From Cellulosimicrobium arenosum (GTDB lineage Bacteria > Actinomycetota > Actinomycetes > Actinomycetales > Cellulomonadaceae): 64,000 nt of DNA. The translations under genes were made by a program, and so were the position numbers. Under the pieces are notes generated by a model. The model made no database searches, had not been told where the DNA came from, and saw only the letters and a program-made list of their open reading frames with translations. Shown here in pieces: positions 1 to 8,900 of the stretch; position 1 is the first letter of the stretch, and each line of letters opens with the position of its first letter. The stretch spans positions 147,989 through 211,988 of the forward strand of contig NZ_JACYHB010000007.1 in assembly GCF_014837295.1 (NCBI RefSeq), read 5' to 3'.

Positions 1-171
1 TTCACCGACGTCGCACCCGGCAAGGCGGCGTACCAGTCGTTCGCGGTGCGCGCGTCGACGCTCGCCGCCGGCGAGGTCACGGTGACGGGCGCCGCCGTGC
101 TCGACGGCACGGACGGGCCGGCTGAGGTCACGACGTCGTACGACGTCGCGTTCGACGCCCGCACCTGCTGA
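1..171 (+). CDS. C-terminal end of a secreted protein carrying the shared ~90-aa C-terminal module (5' end outside window)
   Basis: Frame 1 is open from the first base to a TGA at 169-171 and gives 56 residues. They contain APGKAAYQSF, followed by a Val/Thr-rich beta-like stretch, and end in a cysteine (FDARTC). The same module closes the four large glycoside hydrolases downstream, so this is almost certainly the tail of another secreted polysaccharide-active enzyme of the same array. The catalytic part lies outside the window and its activity cannot be judged. No strong terminator hairpin separates it from the next gene, so co-transcription is possible. Confidence 0.85.
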   Translation, partial: FTDVAPGKAAYQSFAVRASTLAAGEVTVTGAAVLDGTDGPAEVTTSYDVAFDARTC

Positions 172-269
172 AGCCGAGAAAGGGACCGGGGGCTCTCCTT
201 CGAAGGCGAGCGGCCGCTCTTCGTCAGGTCGGCATCGATATCCGGCACAAGTCCTCAAGGAGGAGGAAC

Positions 270-3167
270 GTGATGACAGCACGATGGCACGACCGGAGGC
301 ACGCCAGGGCGATCGCGATCGCGGGCGCGCTCGCGCTCGGATCGGTCACGTCAGGGGCAGCGAGCGCCGTGGACGACCCGGGATCGACGATCACGGGACT
401 GACCACGACCGACAACGGGGACGGGACCTACGACGTCCCGCTCCTGAACAGCGACGTGCCGGATATCAGCGTCGCGCGCGTCCCCGCGGCAGAGAACGAC
501 GAGGGCCGCGACGTCTACTACATGATCAGCACGACGATGCACCTGGCGCCGGGCGCCCCGATCATGAAGTCGTACGACCTCGTGAGCTGGGAGATCGTCA
601 GCTATGTCTACGACCGCCTCGGCACGGGCGACGTGTCGTCGCTGCGCAACGGGCAGAACGGCTACGGCAACGGCCAGTGGGCGTCGTCCCTGCGCTATCA
701 CGACGGCACGTTCTACGTCGTGTTCAACACCAACGACCTCGGAGGCTCGTTCCTCTTCCGCACGGACGACGTCGAGGACGGCGCGTGGGAGCGCACGCCG
801 CTCGGGCGCGGGCTGCACGACCCGTCGCTGTTCTTCGACGACGCGGACGGTGGGACGCCGTACATCTTCTACGGGTCCGGCGCGACCAGCGCGGTCCGGC
901 TGAACGACGACCTCACCGCGATCGAGGAGGACTTCCCGAACATCTTCCGCGCCTCGGACTACGCGGGCGAACCCTTCATCGGCGGGCTCTTCGAGGGTGC
1001 TCAGGTCCACTACATCGACGGTGAGTACTACGTCGCGATCATCACGTGGCCGAGCGGTCAGAACCGCCAGGAGGTGCTCTTCCGCTCCCCGCACCTGCTG
1101 GGCCGTTACCAGACCGAGGACGGCTCCAACCCGTACGAGGCGCGCAGCGCGCTGAACTCGGACGGGTTCGCCCAGGGCGGCCTCGTCGAGGTGCCCGACG
1201 GCGACGGCGGGTACGAGTGGTGGGGAATGTTCTTCCGGGACACGTACCCGCTCGGGCGCATCCCCGCTCTCATCCCGGCCACGTGGGAGGACGGCTGGCC
1301 GACGTTCGGCGACGACGGCGTCGTGCGCGTCGGCGACACGTTCGACAAGCCGATCGATCTCAGCCCCGCTGAGGAGCGCCGCGAACGGCTCAAGAGCATC
1401 GTGGCGTCCGACGACTTCGCGAACGACGCCGAGCACAAGTCGTTCAGCGACACGGTCTGGGAGATCCCGGACGGGCCGCAGTACGACGACTCGCTGCTCG
1501 GCGTCGAGCTCGTGGACAATCCCGGCTTCGAGGACGCGACGACGGCGCCCTGGGGCGCCCAGTTCGGGGCGAGCGTGGCCCGCGTCACGAGCGACGCGGC
1601 GTCGGGCACCGCGGCGCTGCGCGTGAGCGACCGCACGCTCAACGGCTCAGGGCCCCACCAGCAGCTCGGCGGGAAGATCCAGGCCGGCGTCACCTACGAC
1701 GTCTCGGCGCGCGTGAGGTACGCCGACGGCCCGGACCCGGTGCGGTTCAACCTCGTCGGCGACTGGGGCGGCGGCGTCACGACGCTCGCGTGGGCGAACG
1801 CGACGCCCGGGGAGTGGACGACGGTCTCGGGCACGTACACGGTCCCGAGCGGCACGGACGTCAGCACCTTCAAGCTCGCGGTCGAGACCCCGTGGGCGAA
1901 CCCGCAGCCCGCGTCCTCCACCGTGGAGTACCTGCTGGACGACGTCTCGGTCGTCGGGCAGACGCCCGAGGTCGAGCTGCCCACCGCCGAGGAGGTCTCC
2001 TACAACGGCTCCGACCTGGACCTCGCCTGGCAGTGGAACCACGCGCCGGACAACCGGTACTGGTCGCTCACCGAGCGCGAGGGGTGGTTGCGACTGACCA
2101 ACGGGCACGTGGTCACCGGGGACGCGGAGTACACGAAGGCTCCGGGACGTGACCTGACGTACCTCGAGGAGGCGCGCAACACGCTCGGGCAGCGCACGTT
2201 CGGCCCGCAGGGGTCGGCGGAGACGCGGCTCGACGTGTCCGGCATGCTCGACGGCGACGTCGCCGGCCTCGCCGTGTACGGGCGCAGCTTCGCGTACGCG
2301 GGGATCCAGCAGACGGGCGGCGAGCGCACGCTCGGCCTCGTGACGCGGCTGCAGCCCTTCACGGACACGATCGACCGCGACGCGGTCGAGTCGTTCGTCC
2401 CGGGCTCGCAGGTCCTGCTCGGCGCGGACACGGACGTGCACCTCAAGGCGGACGCGGACTTCGCCTCGCCGAACGGCCAGCTGTGGGTGCAGTACTCCTA
2501 CAGCCTCGACGGGCAGAGCTGGCAGCCGCTGGGCGCGCGGCAGGGGCCGCTCGCCATGGACTGGAGCCTGTCGCACTTCATGGGCTACCGGTACGGGCTG
2601 TTCAGCTACGCGAAGGAGCAGACCGGCGGGCACGTGGACTTCGACCACTTCCTGCTCAGCGACACGCTCGACGCGGACGGCGGGGCGGACACGACCGCGC
2701 TGGATGCGGTCGTGGCGGAGGCCGAGGCCCTCGACGAGGCCGCGTACACGGTCGGGTCGTGGGCGGACGTCGAGCGGGCCCTCGCCTGGGCTCGCGCCAC
2801 GACCGCCCCGTCCACGCAGAACCAGGTGGACGCCCCGGCGCGCTCGCTCGCGCTCGCCGTCGCGTCGCTCGTGGAGGCGGACGGCGTCGACGTGGCGTTC
2901 ACGGCGGACGTGAGCGTGCGCGCGATGGCCGGGAGGGACTACGTCACGGTCCGGGTGACGAACGACGAGGACGTCCCCGTCGACGTCGTGGTGACCACGC
3001 CCTATGGCAGCCGGACCTTCGTGGACGTCGCCCCCGGGAAGAACGCCTACCAGTCGTTCGCGACCCGGGTGGCGGACGTCCCGGCCGGCGAGGTCACGGT
3101 CACGGTGACGCGCACGTCCGACGCGGCGTCGGAGGCCCGCGTCCTGCCGTTCGCCGAGAGGGACTGA
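270..3167 (+). CDS. secreted GH43 (GH43_12-like) beta-xylosidase/arabinofuranosidase with an inserted CBM
   Basis: 965 aa. The start is GTG at 270 or the adjoining ATG at 273, behind AAGGAGGAGG at 257-266. Residues 1-36 form a signal peptide ending in an Ala-rich cleavage region. A GH43 five-blade propeller follows (about 55-380) with the expected acidic triad: Asp near 65 (PDISVARV), Asp near 184 (LHDPS) and Glu near 242 (FEGAQ). Residues about 414-563 look like a CBM4/9-type beta-sandwich (NPGFED start, LDDVSVVG end). About 577-803 match the concanavalin-like C-terminal domain of GH43_12 enzymes (WQWNHAPDNRYWSLTER). About 808-871 resemble a FIVAR helical module, and 873-965 are the shared C-terminal module. 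The CBM sits between two domains that normally adjoin. In this copy the module lacks both cysteines found in its siblings. Likely substrate: xylo- or arabinoxylo-oligosaccharides (family knowledge; exact linkage unknown). Confidence 0.88.
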   Translation: MMTARWHDRRHARAIAIAGALALGSVTSGAASAVDDPGSTITGLTTTDNGDGTYDVPLLNSDVPDISVARVPAAENDEGRDVYYMISTTMHLAPGAPIMKSYDLVSWEIVSYVYDRLGTGDVSSLRNGQNGYGNGQWASSLRYHDGTFYVVFNTNDLGGSFLFRTDDVEDGAWERTPLGRGLHDPSLFFDDADGGTPYIFYGSGATSAVRLNDDLTAIEEDFPNIFRASDYAGEPFIGGLFEGAQVHYIDGEYYVAIITWPSGQNRQEVLFRSPHLLGRYQTEDGSNPYEARSALNSDGFAQGGLVEVPDGDGGYEWWGMFFRDTYPLGRIPALIPATWEDGWPTFGDDGVVRVGDTFDKPIDLSPAEERRERLKSIVASDDFANDAEHKSFSDTVWEIPDGPQYDDSLLGVELVDNPGFEDATTAPWGAQFGASVARVTSDAASGTAALRVSDRTLNGSGPHQQLGGKIQAGVTYDVSARVRYADGPDPVRFNLVGDWGGGVTTLAWANATPGEWTTVSGTYTVPSGTDVSTFKLAVETPWANPQPASSTVEYLLDDVSVVGQTPEVELPTAEEVSYNGSDLDLAWQWNHAPDNRYWSLTEREGWLRLTNGHVVTGDAEYTKAPGRDLTYLEEARNTLGQRTFGPQGSAETRLDVSGMLDGDVAGLAVYGRSFAYAGIQQTGGERTLGLVTRLQPFTDTIDRDAVESFVPGSQVLLGADTDVHLKADADFASPNGQLWVQYSYSLDGQSWQPLGARQGPLAMDWSLSHFMGYRYGLFSYAKEQTGGHVDFDHFLLSDTLDADGGADTTALDAVVAEAEALDEAAYTVGSWADVERALAWARATTAPSTQNQVDAPARSLALAVASLVEADGVDVAFTADVSVRAMAGRDYVTVRVTNDEDVPVDVVVTTPYGSRTFVDVAPGKNAYQSFATRVADVPAGEVTVTVTRTSDAASEARVLPFAERD

Positions 3168-3174
3168 CCGCCGA

Positions 3175-3201
3175 CCCACCCGGCCCAGGCGGCCGGGTGG
3201 G
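3175..3201 (+). terminator. stem-loop after the 965-aa GH43 gene
   Basis: A perfect 11-bp GC stem (3175-3185 with 3191-3201) closes a 5-nt loop eight bases after the stop codon. There is no T-run, as is usual for actinobacterial hairpin terminators. It could also be an mRNA-stabilising hairpin between co-transcribed genes. Confidence 0.55.
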
Positions 3202-3322
3202 CACGGGATCGGCCGATGACGAGGAGGTGGCCTGCGACGGCAACGGCGCCGTCGTGCACGCACGGCCCGCAGCGGTGCGGGACGAGGAAGACCATGAGCA
3301 GGACATCGATCGAGGAGGATCC

Positions 3323-5731
3323 ATGGACATGCACCTACGAGGACGACGCCGGTCCCGGCGCGCGTTCGCCGGGACCGCGCTCGCTGCGCTGGTCGCGGCG
3401 TCGCTCGCGACGGCCGTGCCGTCGTACGCCGCAGACGAGGAGCTCGTCGCCAACGGCGGGTTCGAGGACGGCACGACCGGGTGGTTCGTCAACGACGGCA
3501 ACGCGACCGACGGGGGAACGCTGACCACGACCGACGACGCGGCGTCCGGCGACGCGGCGGCGCTCGTCACCGGACGCACCACCACGGGCTCGGGCCCCAT
3601 GCAGGACCTCAGCGGCACGGTCCAGGCAGGCGAGACGTACGAGCTGACGGCCAGGATCAAGTACGACGCCGCCGACAGCCCGGGCACCAAGCAGTTCTTC
3701 GCGACGATGCACTACGGCGGGGGGACGTACACCAACCTCGTGAGCGTGACGGCGACGAAGGGGGAGTGGGCGACGTTCGACGGGACGTTCACGATCCCGG
3801 CGTCGCAGTCCGTGTCGACGGCGCGCCTGTTCTTCGAGACGCCGTGGACGAGCGCTCCGTCGGACGACCCGGCGACGCACCTCATGGACTTCGTGCTCGA
3901 CGACGTGTCTCTCGTCGGGGCGGCGCCACCGCCGCCCGCGTCGAGGACCATCGAGGTGCTCGGAAAGATCCCTGGCGAGCACAACCCGCTGATCTCGCAC
4001 AAGTTCGGTGCGGACGCGTTCGGCTTCGTGGACGACGGCCGCGTCTACCTCTACATGACGAACGACACCCAGGGGTACGCACCGGACCCGGCCACGGGCG
4101 TGTCGCCGCAGATCAACTACGGCGACATCAACCAGATCACGGTCATCTCGTCCGAGGACCTCGTGAACTGGACCGATCACGGCGAGGTGCCGGTCGCGGG
4201 GCCCGACGGAGTCGCCCCGTTCACCAACAACTCGTGGGCGCCGGGCATGGCGAAGAAGGTCGTCGACGGCGTCGAGAAGTACTTCCTGTACTACGCGAAC
4301 GGTGGCGGTTCGAGCAACGTCATCACGGGTGAGTCGCCCGTCGGGCCGTGGACGAGCGAGCGGGACAGCACCCTCATCGACGGGCGGACCCCTGGCGCGG
4401 AAGCGGTCGCCTGGAAGTTCGACCCCGCTCCGCTGGTGACGGACGACGGCGACGCGTACCTCTACTTCGGTGGCGGCCCGGCGGCGACGGACATGCCGGC
4501 GGCGGAGCGGTACAACAACCCGAAGAACATCCGGGTCATCGAGCTCGGCGACGACATGGTCTCCACCCAGGGCACGGCCGCCGTGGTCGACGCCCCGGTC
4601 GCGTTCGAGGCCGCGCAGGTGTTCGAGCGCGAGGGCACGTACTACCTGTCGTACTCCTCGCACTTCGGCGGCAACGACTTCGGCGGGAACCAGCAGGCAC
4701 TGCCGGGCTACCCGGGAGGCGGGCAGATCGGCTACATGATGTCCGACGACCCCATGTCCTTCCCGAAGGAGACCTATGCGGGCGTCCTGTTCCCCAACCA
4801 GTCGCAGTTCTTCGGGTCCGGCACCGGGGGAAACAACCACCAGTCGGTGTTCGAGCTCGACGGGAAGTTCTACTTCACGTACCACGCGCCGACGCTGAAC
4901 AAGCGCATCAACGGCAACAGCACCCAGGGCTACCGCAGCCCCCACATCCAGGAGCTGACCTTCGACGCCGACGGCACGATCGAGCAGGTGGTCGGCGACT
5001 ACGCCGGTCCGGACCAGGTCAAGGACTTCGACCCGTTCGGCGTGATCGAGGCGGAGACGTTCGGCTGGCAGCAGGGCCTGGCCACGGCGAAGGTCGACGG
5101 CGGGTCCGCGCAGTTCGGCGAGGACGCGCCCAACCTGGTGGTCCGGGACGTGGACGACGGCGACTGGTCCGCCTTGTCGTCGGTGGACTTCGCCGACGGC
5201 GCGGCGAGCGTGACGGCGCGCGTCCGGCCGCTCGTCGAGGACGCGCAGGTCGAGGTCCGTCTCGACGACCGTACCGGTCCCGTGGTCGGGACGATCGCGC
5301 TCGACTCGCCGGTCGGCGAGTGGACGGACGTCACGGCCGAGCTCGACGGCGTCTCCGGGGTGCACGACGTGTACTTCACGTTCGCCGGGCCGGAGGGCGA
5401 GGACCTCGTCGAGGTCGACACGTGGTCGTTCGCGCCCGCGTCGTCGGGCGGGGAGCTCGACGTCCAGGTGACCGTCCAGCCGCGCTGCCTGGCGGGTACG
5501 GCGTACGTCGCCGTGCGGGCGACGAACGGTGAGGGCACGCCCGTGGACATGACCCTGGCGACGCCCTTCGGCGAGAAGTCGGTCGCGGCCGTGGCTCCGG
5601 GGAAGAACGCGTACCAGTCGTTCTCCTCGCGGGCGACGTCGTCGACCGCGGGCGCCGTGAGCGTCACGGGGACGACCGGCGACACCTCGAGCACGCAGGA
5701 CGTCGACTTCGACGCTCTCGACTGCGGCTGA
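3323..5731 (+). CDS. secreted GH43_29-like arabinoxylan arabinofuranohydrolase with CBM4/9 and CBM6
   Basis: 802 aa. ATG at 3323 has AGGAGG at 3313-3318. The frame stays open further upstream, but this start is directly followed by a classical signal peptide (Arg-rich, then a hydrophobic core, AYA-type site, ~34 residues). Residues about 42-198 form a CBM4/9-like sandwich closely resembling the one in the preceding enzyme. About 211-562 form the GH43 propeller with HKFGADAF (base Asp), FDPAPLVTDD (second Asp), AFEAAQVF (acid Glu) and GGNNHQSVFEL, a pattern known from XynD-type arabinoxylan arabinofuranohydrolases. About 569-704 resemble CBM6 (IEAETF start). About 711-802 are the shared C-terminal module with cysteines in PRCLAG and the terminal DCG. 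Predicted role: removal of arabinose from arabinoxylan outside the cell. The family call is firm, the substrate inferred. Confidence 0.9.
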   Translation: MDMHLRGRRRSRRAFAGTALAALVAASLATAVPSYAADEELVANGGFEDGTTGWFVNDGNATDGGTLTTTDDAASGDAAALVTGRTTTGSGPMQDLSGTVQAGETYELTARIKYDAADSPGTKQFFATMHYGGGTYTNLVSVTATKGEWATFDGTFTIPASQSVSTARLFFETPWTSAPSDDPATHLMDFVLDDVSLVGAAPPPPASRTIEVLGKIPGEHNPLISHKFGADAFGFVDDGRVYLYMTNDTQGYAPDPATGVSPQINYGDINQITVISSEDLVNWTDHGEVPVAGPDGVAPFTNNSWAPGMAKKVVDGVEKYFLYYANGGGSSNVITGESPVGPWTSERDSTLIDGRTPGAEAVAWKFDPAPLVTDDGDAYLYFGGGPAATDMPAAERYNNPKNIRVIELGDDMVSTQGTAAVVDAPVAFEAAQVFEREGTYYLSYSSHFGGNDFGGNQQALPGYPGGGQIGYMMSDDPMSFPKETYAGVLFPNQSQFFGSGTGGNNHQSVFELDGKFYFTYHAPTLNKRINGNSTQGYRSPHIQELTFDADGTIEQVVGDYAGPDQVKDFDPFGVIEAETFGWQQGLATAKVDGGSAQFGEDAPNLVVRDVDDGDWSALSSVDFADGAASVTARVRPLVEDAQVEVRLDDRTGPVVGTIALDSPVGEWTDVTAELDGVSGVHDVYFTFAGPEGEDLVEVDTWSFAPASSGGELDVQVTVQPRCLAGTAYVAVRATNGEGTPVDMTLATPFGEKSVAAVAPGKNAYQSFSSRATSSTAGAVSVTGTTGDTSSTQDVDFDALDCG

Positions 5732-5748
5732 GTCCGCGGTCGTGACGT

Positions 5749-5789
5749 GGGCTGCCGGCCCGGACCAGCACGGTCCGGGGCGGCAGCCC
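5749..5789 (+). terminator. stem-loop terminator after the 802-aa GH43 gene
   Basis: An 18-bp stem with one mismatch (5749-5766 with 5772-5789) and a 5-nt loop, 18 nt past the stop codon. Very GC-rich with no T-tract. It separates the upstream pair from the 1642-aa gene. Confidence 0.7.
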
Positions 5790-5908
5790 GCGGCTCGACG
5801 CGCGCATCGACCGTGGGGTGTGCGGGGCAGGGGGAGCGGGATGGTGGTGCGGCCCCGTTGCGGACCTGATCGTTCGTGGTTGGACCCCTGTCCAAGTCCG
5901 CCGCACGC

Positions 5909-5924
5909 ATGTTAGCGTTCACAT
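5909..5924 (+). promoter_or_regulatory. LacI-family-like operator ahead of the 1642-aa GH43 gene
   Basis: The site reads ATGTTAGCGTTCACAT, a 16-bp imperfect palindrome (two mismatches) with the central CG of LacI/GalR operators. It lies 67 nt upstream of the start codon. A second palindrome, TTGGAC-CCCT-GTCCAA, lies just upstream at 5880-5895, and its left arm could serve as a -35 box. Sugar-responsive LacI repressors commonly control such enzymes in actinobacteria. No lacI-type gene is visible in the window, so the cognate regulator is unknown. Confidence 0.5.
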
Positions 5925-5990
5925 ACTCCCGTCCGCCGTCGGACGGGTCGCCCGGCGGTGCCGCCGGGGTACGACGACGAGGAGTCACCG

Positions 5991-8900
5991 ATGACCTCAC
6001 GCCACGACTCACCACCCATCACCCGGTCCGACACGAGAACAGGACGACGGGCGCTCGCCGGTCTCCTCGGTCTCGCCCTCGTCGCGCCGCTCGCACCCAC
6101 GGCAGCGGCTGCTGCGACGCCGGCCGCAGGATCGACGACCACGGCCCTCGCTGCCGCCGCGCCGACGACCGACGGGCTCGAGCTCTGGCTCCCGCTCGAC
6201 GAGACCGCGGGCACGGTCGCACACGACGCGTCGGGCAACGGCCTCGACGGCACGCTGACCGGGACCGGCGGTGGGTGGCGCGAGGGCCAGGGGCTGACGT
6301 TCGGCGGCTCGAACCACGTCGACCTCCCCGACGACGTGCTCGCCGGCCACGACGCGGTCACCGTCAGCGCCGACGTCTGGGTCGACACCTCCCTGACCGG
6401 CAACTACTTCTTCTACAACCTCGGCAACACCGCCGTCGGCAGCCCGCAGACGGGTGACGGCTACCTGTTCTCGTCGGGCAACGCGAACTACCGCGCGTCG
6501 ATCTCGGACCTCGCGTGGGGCCGCGAGCAGAACACGGCGAAGGCGCCCGCGGGCGCGCTCGCGCGGGGCGTCTGGAAGACGATCACCTACACGCTCGGCG
6601 AAGGCACCGGCACCCTCTACGAGGACGGCGCGCAGGTCGGCCAGAACGCGGCGGTCACGATCACGCCCGGCGACATCGGGGACGGCTCGACCACCGCCAA
6701 CTACCTCGGGAAGTCGGCGTACGCCGCGGACAACCTGTTCAGGGGCCGCATGAAGGACTTCCGGCTCTACGACCGCGCGCTCACCGCCGCCGAGGTCGCG
6801 GATCTCTCGGCCGACGCGGCAGCCGACGCCGTCGCCGCCGACGCGGCAGCGCTCGACCTCGGCGACACGACCGCCGTCGTCACGGACCTCGACCTGCCGG
6901 CCAAGGGCGTCGGCGGCTCCGCGGTCACGTGGACCACGTCCGACGACGGCGTCGTCGCCGCCGACGGGACCGTGACCCGCCCCGCGGCGGGGGCGGAGCC
7001 GACCACCGCGACGCTGACCGCGACCGTGTCCCTGCGGGGCGCGAGCGTGACCCGCACGTTCGACGTGACGGTGCTCCCGGGCGACGGGGACCAGGCCAAG
7101 GCCGACGCCGCGGCCGCGGCGCTCGAGGTCACGAACCTCGACGACGTGCGCGGCAACCTCGACCTGCCCACGGCCGGTCTGCACGGCGCGGACGTGGCCT
7201 GGGCCACGTCGTCGGGCACCATCACGCCGACCGGTGACGTCACCCGCCCCGCGTACGGCGAGGACGCCGACGACGTCATCCTCACCGCGACCGTCACCGT
7301 CGGGGACGCGACCACCGTGCGCGAGCTGACGGCCCACGTCCCGGCGCTTCCCGAGCAGGAGGACCTCGAGGGCTACCTGTTCTCGTACTTCGTCGGTGAG
7401 GGCACCTCGAACGGCGAGCAGGTCTACTTCGGGCTCAGCCAGGGCAACGACGCGCTGAACTACCAGAACCTCAACGACAACCAGCCGGTCCTCACGTCCG
7501 AGCTGGGGGAGAAGGGGCTGCGCGACCCGTTCATCATCCGCTCGCCCGAGGGCGACAAGTTCTACCAGATCGCGACCGACCTGCGGATCTACGACGGGAA
7601 CGGCTGGGACGCCGCGCAGCGTCAGGGCTCGAGGTCGATCATGGTGTGGGAGTCCACGGACCTCGTGAACTGGACCGACCAGCGGCTCGTCGAGGTCTCC
7701 CCGGAGACCGCGGGGAACACGTGGGCGCCCGAGGCGTACTACGACGAGTCCATCGGCGCCTACGTCGTGTTCTGGGCCTCGAAGCTCTACGCCGAGGACG
7801 ACCCGGGGCACACCGGCGACAGCTACAACCGCATGATGTACGCCACGACGCGTGACTTCGTGAACTTCAGCGAGGCGCAGGTCTGGATCGACCCCGGGTA
7901 CTCGGTCATCGACTCGACCGTCGCGCAGGACGACGACGGCACGTACTACCGGTTCACCAAGGACGAGCGGAACAACTCCTCGTCGACGCCGTGCTCGAAG
8001 TTCATCCTCTCCGAGAAGTCCGCCGAGCTGCGCTCGACCGACTACGACTTCGTCGCCGACTGCATCGGCAAGGCGAACTCGACCGGCCCGGGGATCAACC
8101 AGGGCGAGGGCCCGACGATCTTCCGGTCCAACGAGAAGGACACGTGGTACCTGTTCATCGACGAGTTCGGCGGGCGCGGCTACGTGCCGTTCGAGTCCGA
8201 CTCGCTCGACGCGGCCGACTGGACCATGTCCACCGACTACGACATGCCGTCGCGCCCGCGCCACGGCACGGTGCTCCCGGTGACGCAGGCCGAGTACGAC
8301 CGCCTGCTCTCCTCGTACCAGCCGGACGCGTTCGTCGAGTCCGTCGACGACGTCGAGGTCACGGTCCGGACCGGCTCCGCGCCGGTGCTCCCGGCGACCG
8401 TCTCGGCGCACTTCGCGGACGGCTCCACCGGACCGGCCGACGTGACGTGGGACGACGTCGACCCGGCGTCGTACGCGCAGCCCGGCGAGATCGTCGTCGA
8501 GGGGTCGCTGGCCCCCGGCACGAGCGTGCGTGCCCGCGCCGTGATCACGGTGACCGACGACGTCGTGCCGGTCGAGGGCGTGAGCGTCACGCCCGCGTCG
8601 CTCGAGATCGCGGTCGGCGGTGCGCGTCAGCTCACCGCGACGGTGACGCCCGCCAACGCGAGCGACCGGACGATCACGTGGTCGTCGGACGACGAGTCGG
8701 TCGTCACCGTGTCGGCGACCGGCCTCGTCAGCGCCGTCGCCGCAGGCCACGCCATGGTCACGGCCACGACCGCGGACGGCGAGCACACCGCGTACGTCGC
8801 GGTCGAGGTGAGCGAGGACCTGCCCGGGCTCGTCGTGCGGTACGCGCTCGACGAGACGAGCGGGACGTCGGCCGCGAACTCCGCGCCCGACAGCACGTTC

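Noticed and set aside
201..223. Short palindrome after the first partial gene
   Set aside because: The symmetric part has almost no loop and a weak stem, so it is not claimed as a terminator.
2483..3322. An upstream extension of the 802-aa GH43 gene
   Set aside because: The extension overlaps the previous gene in another frame and would bury the signal peptide. AGGAGG before 3323 decides the start.
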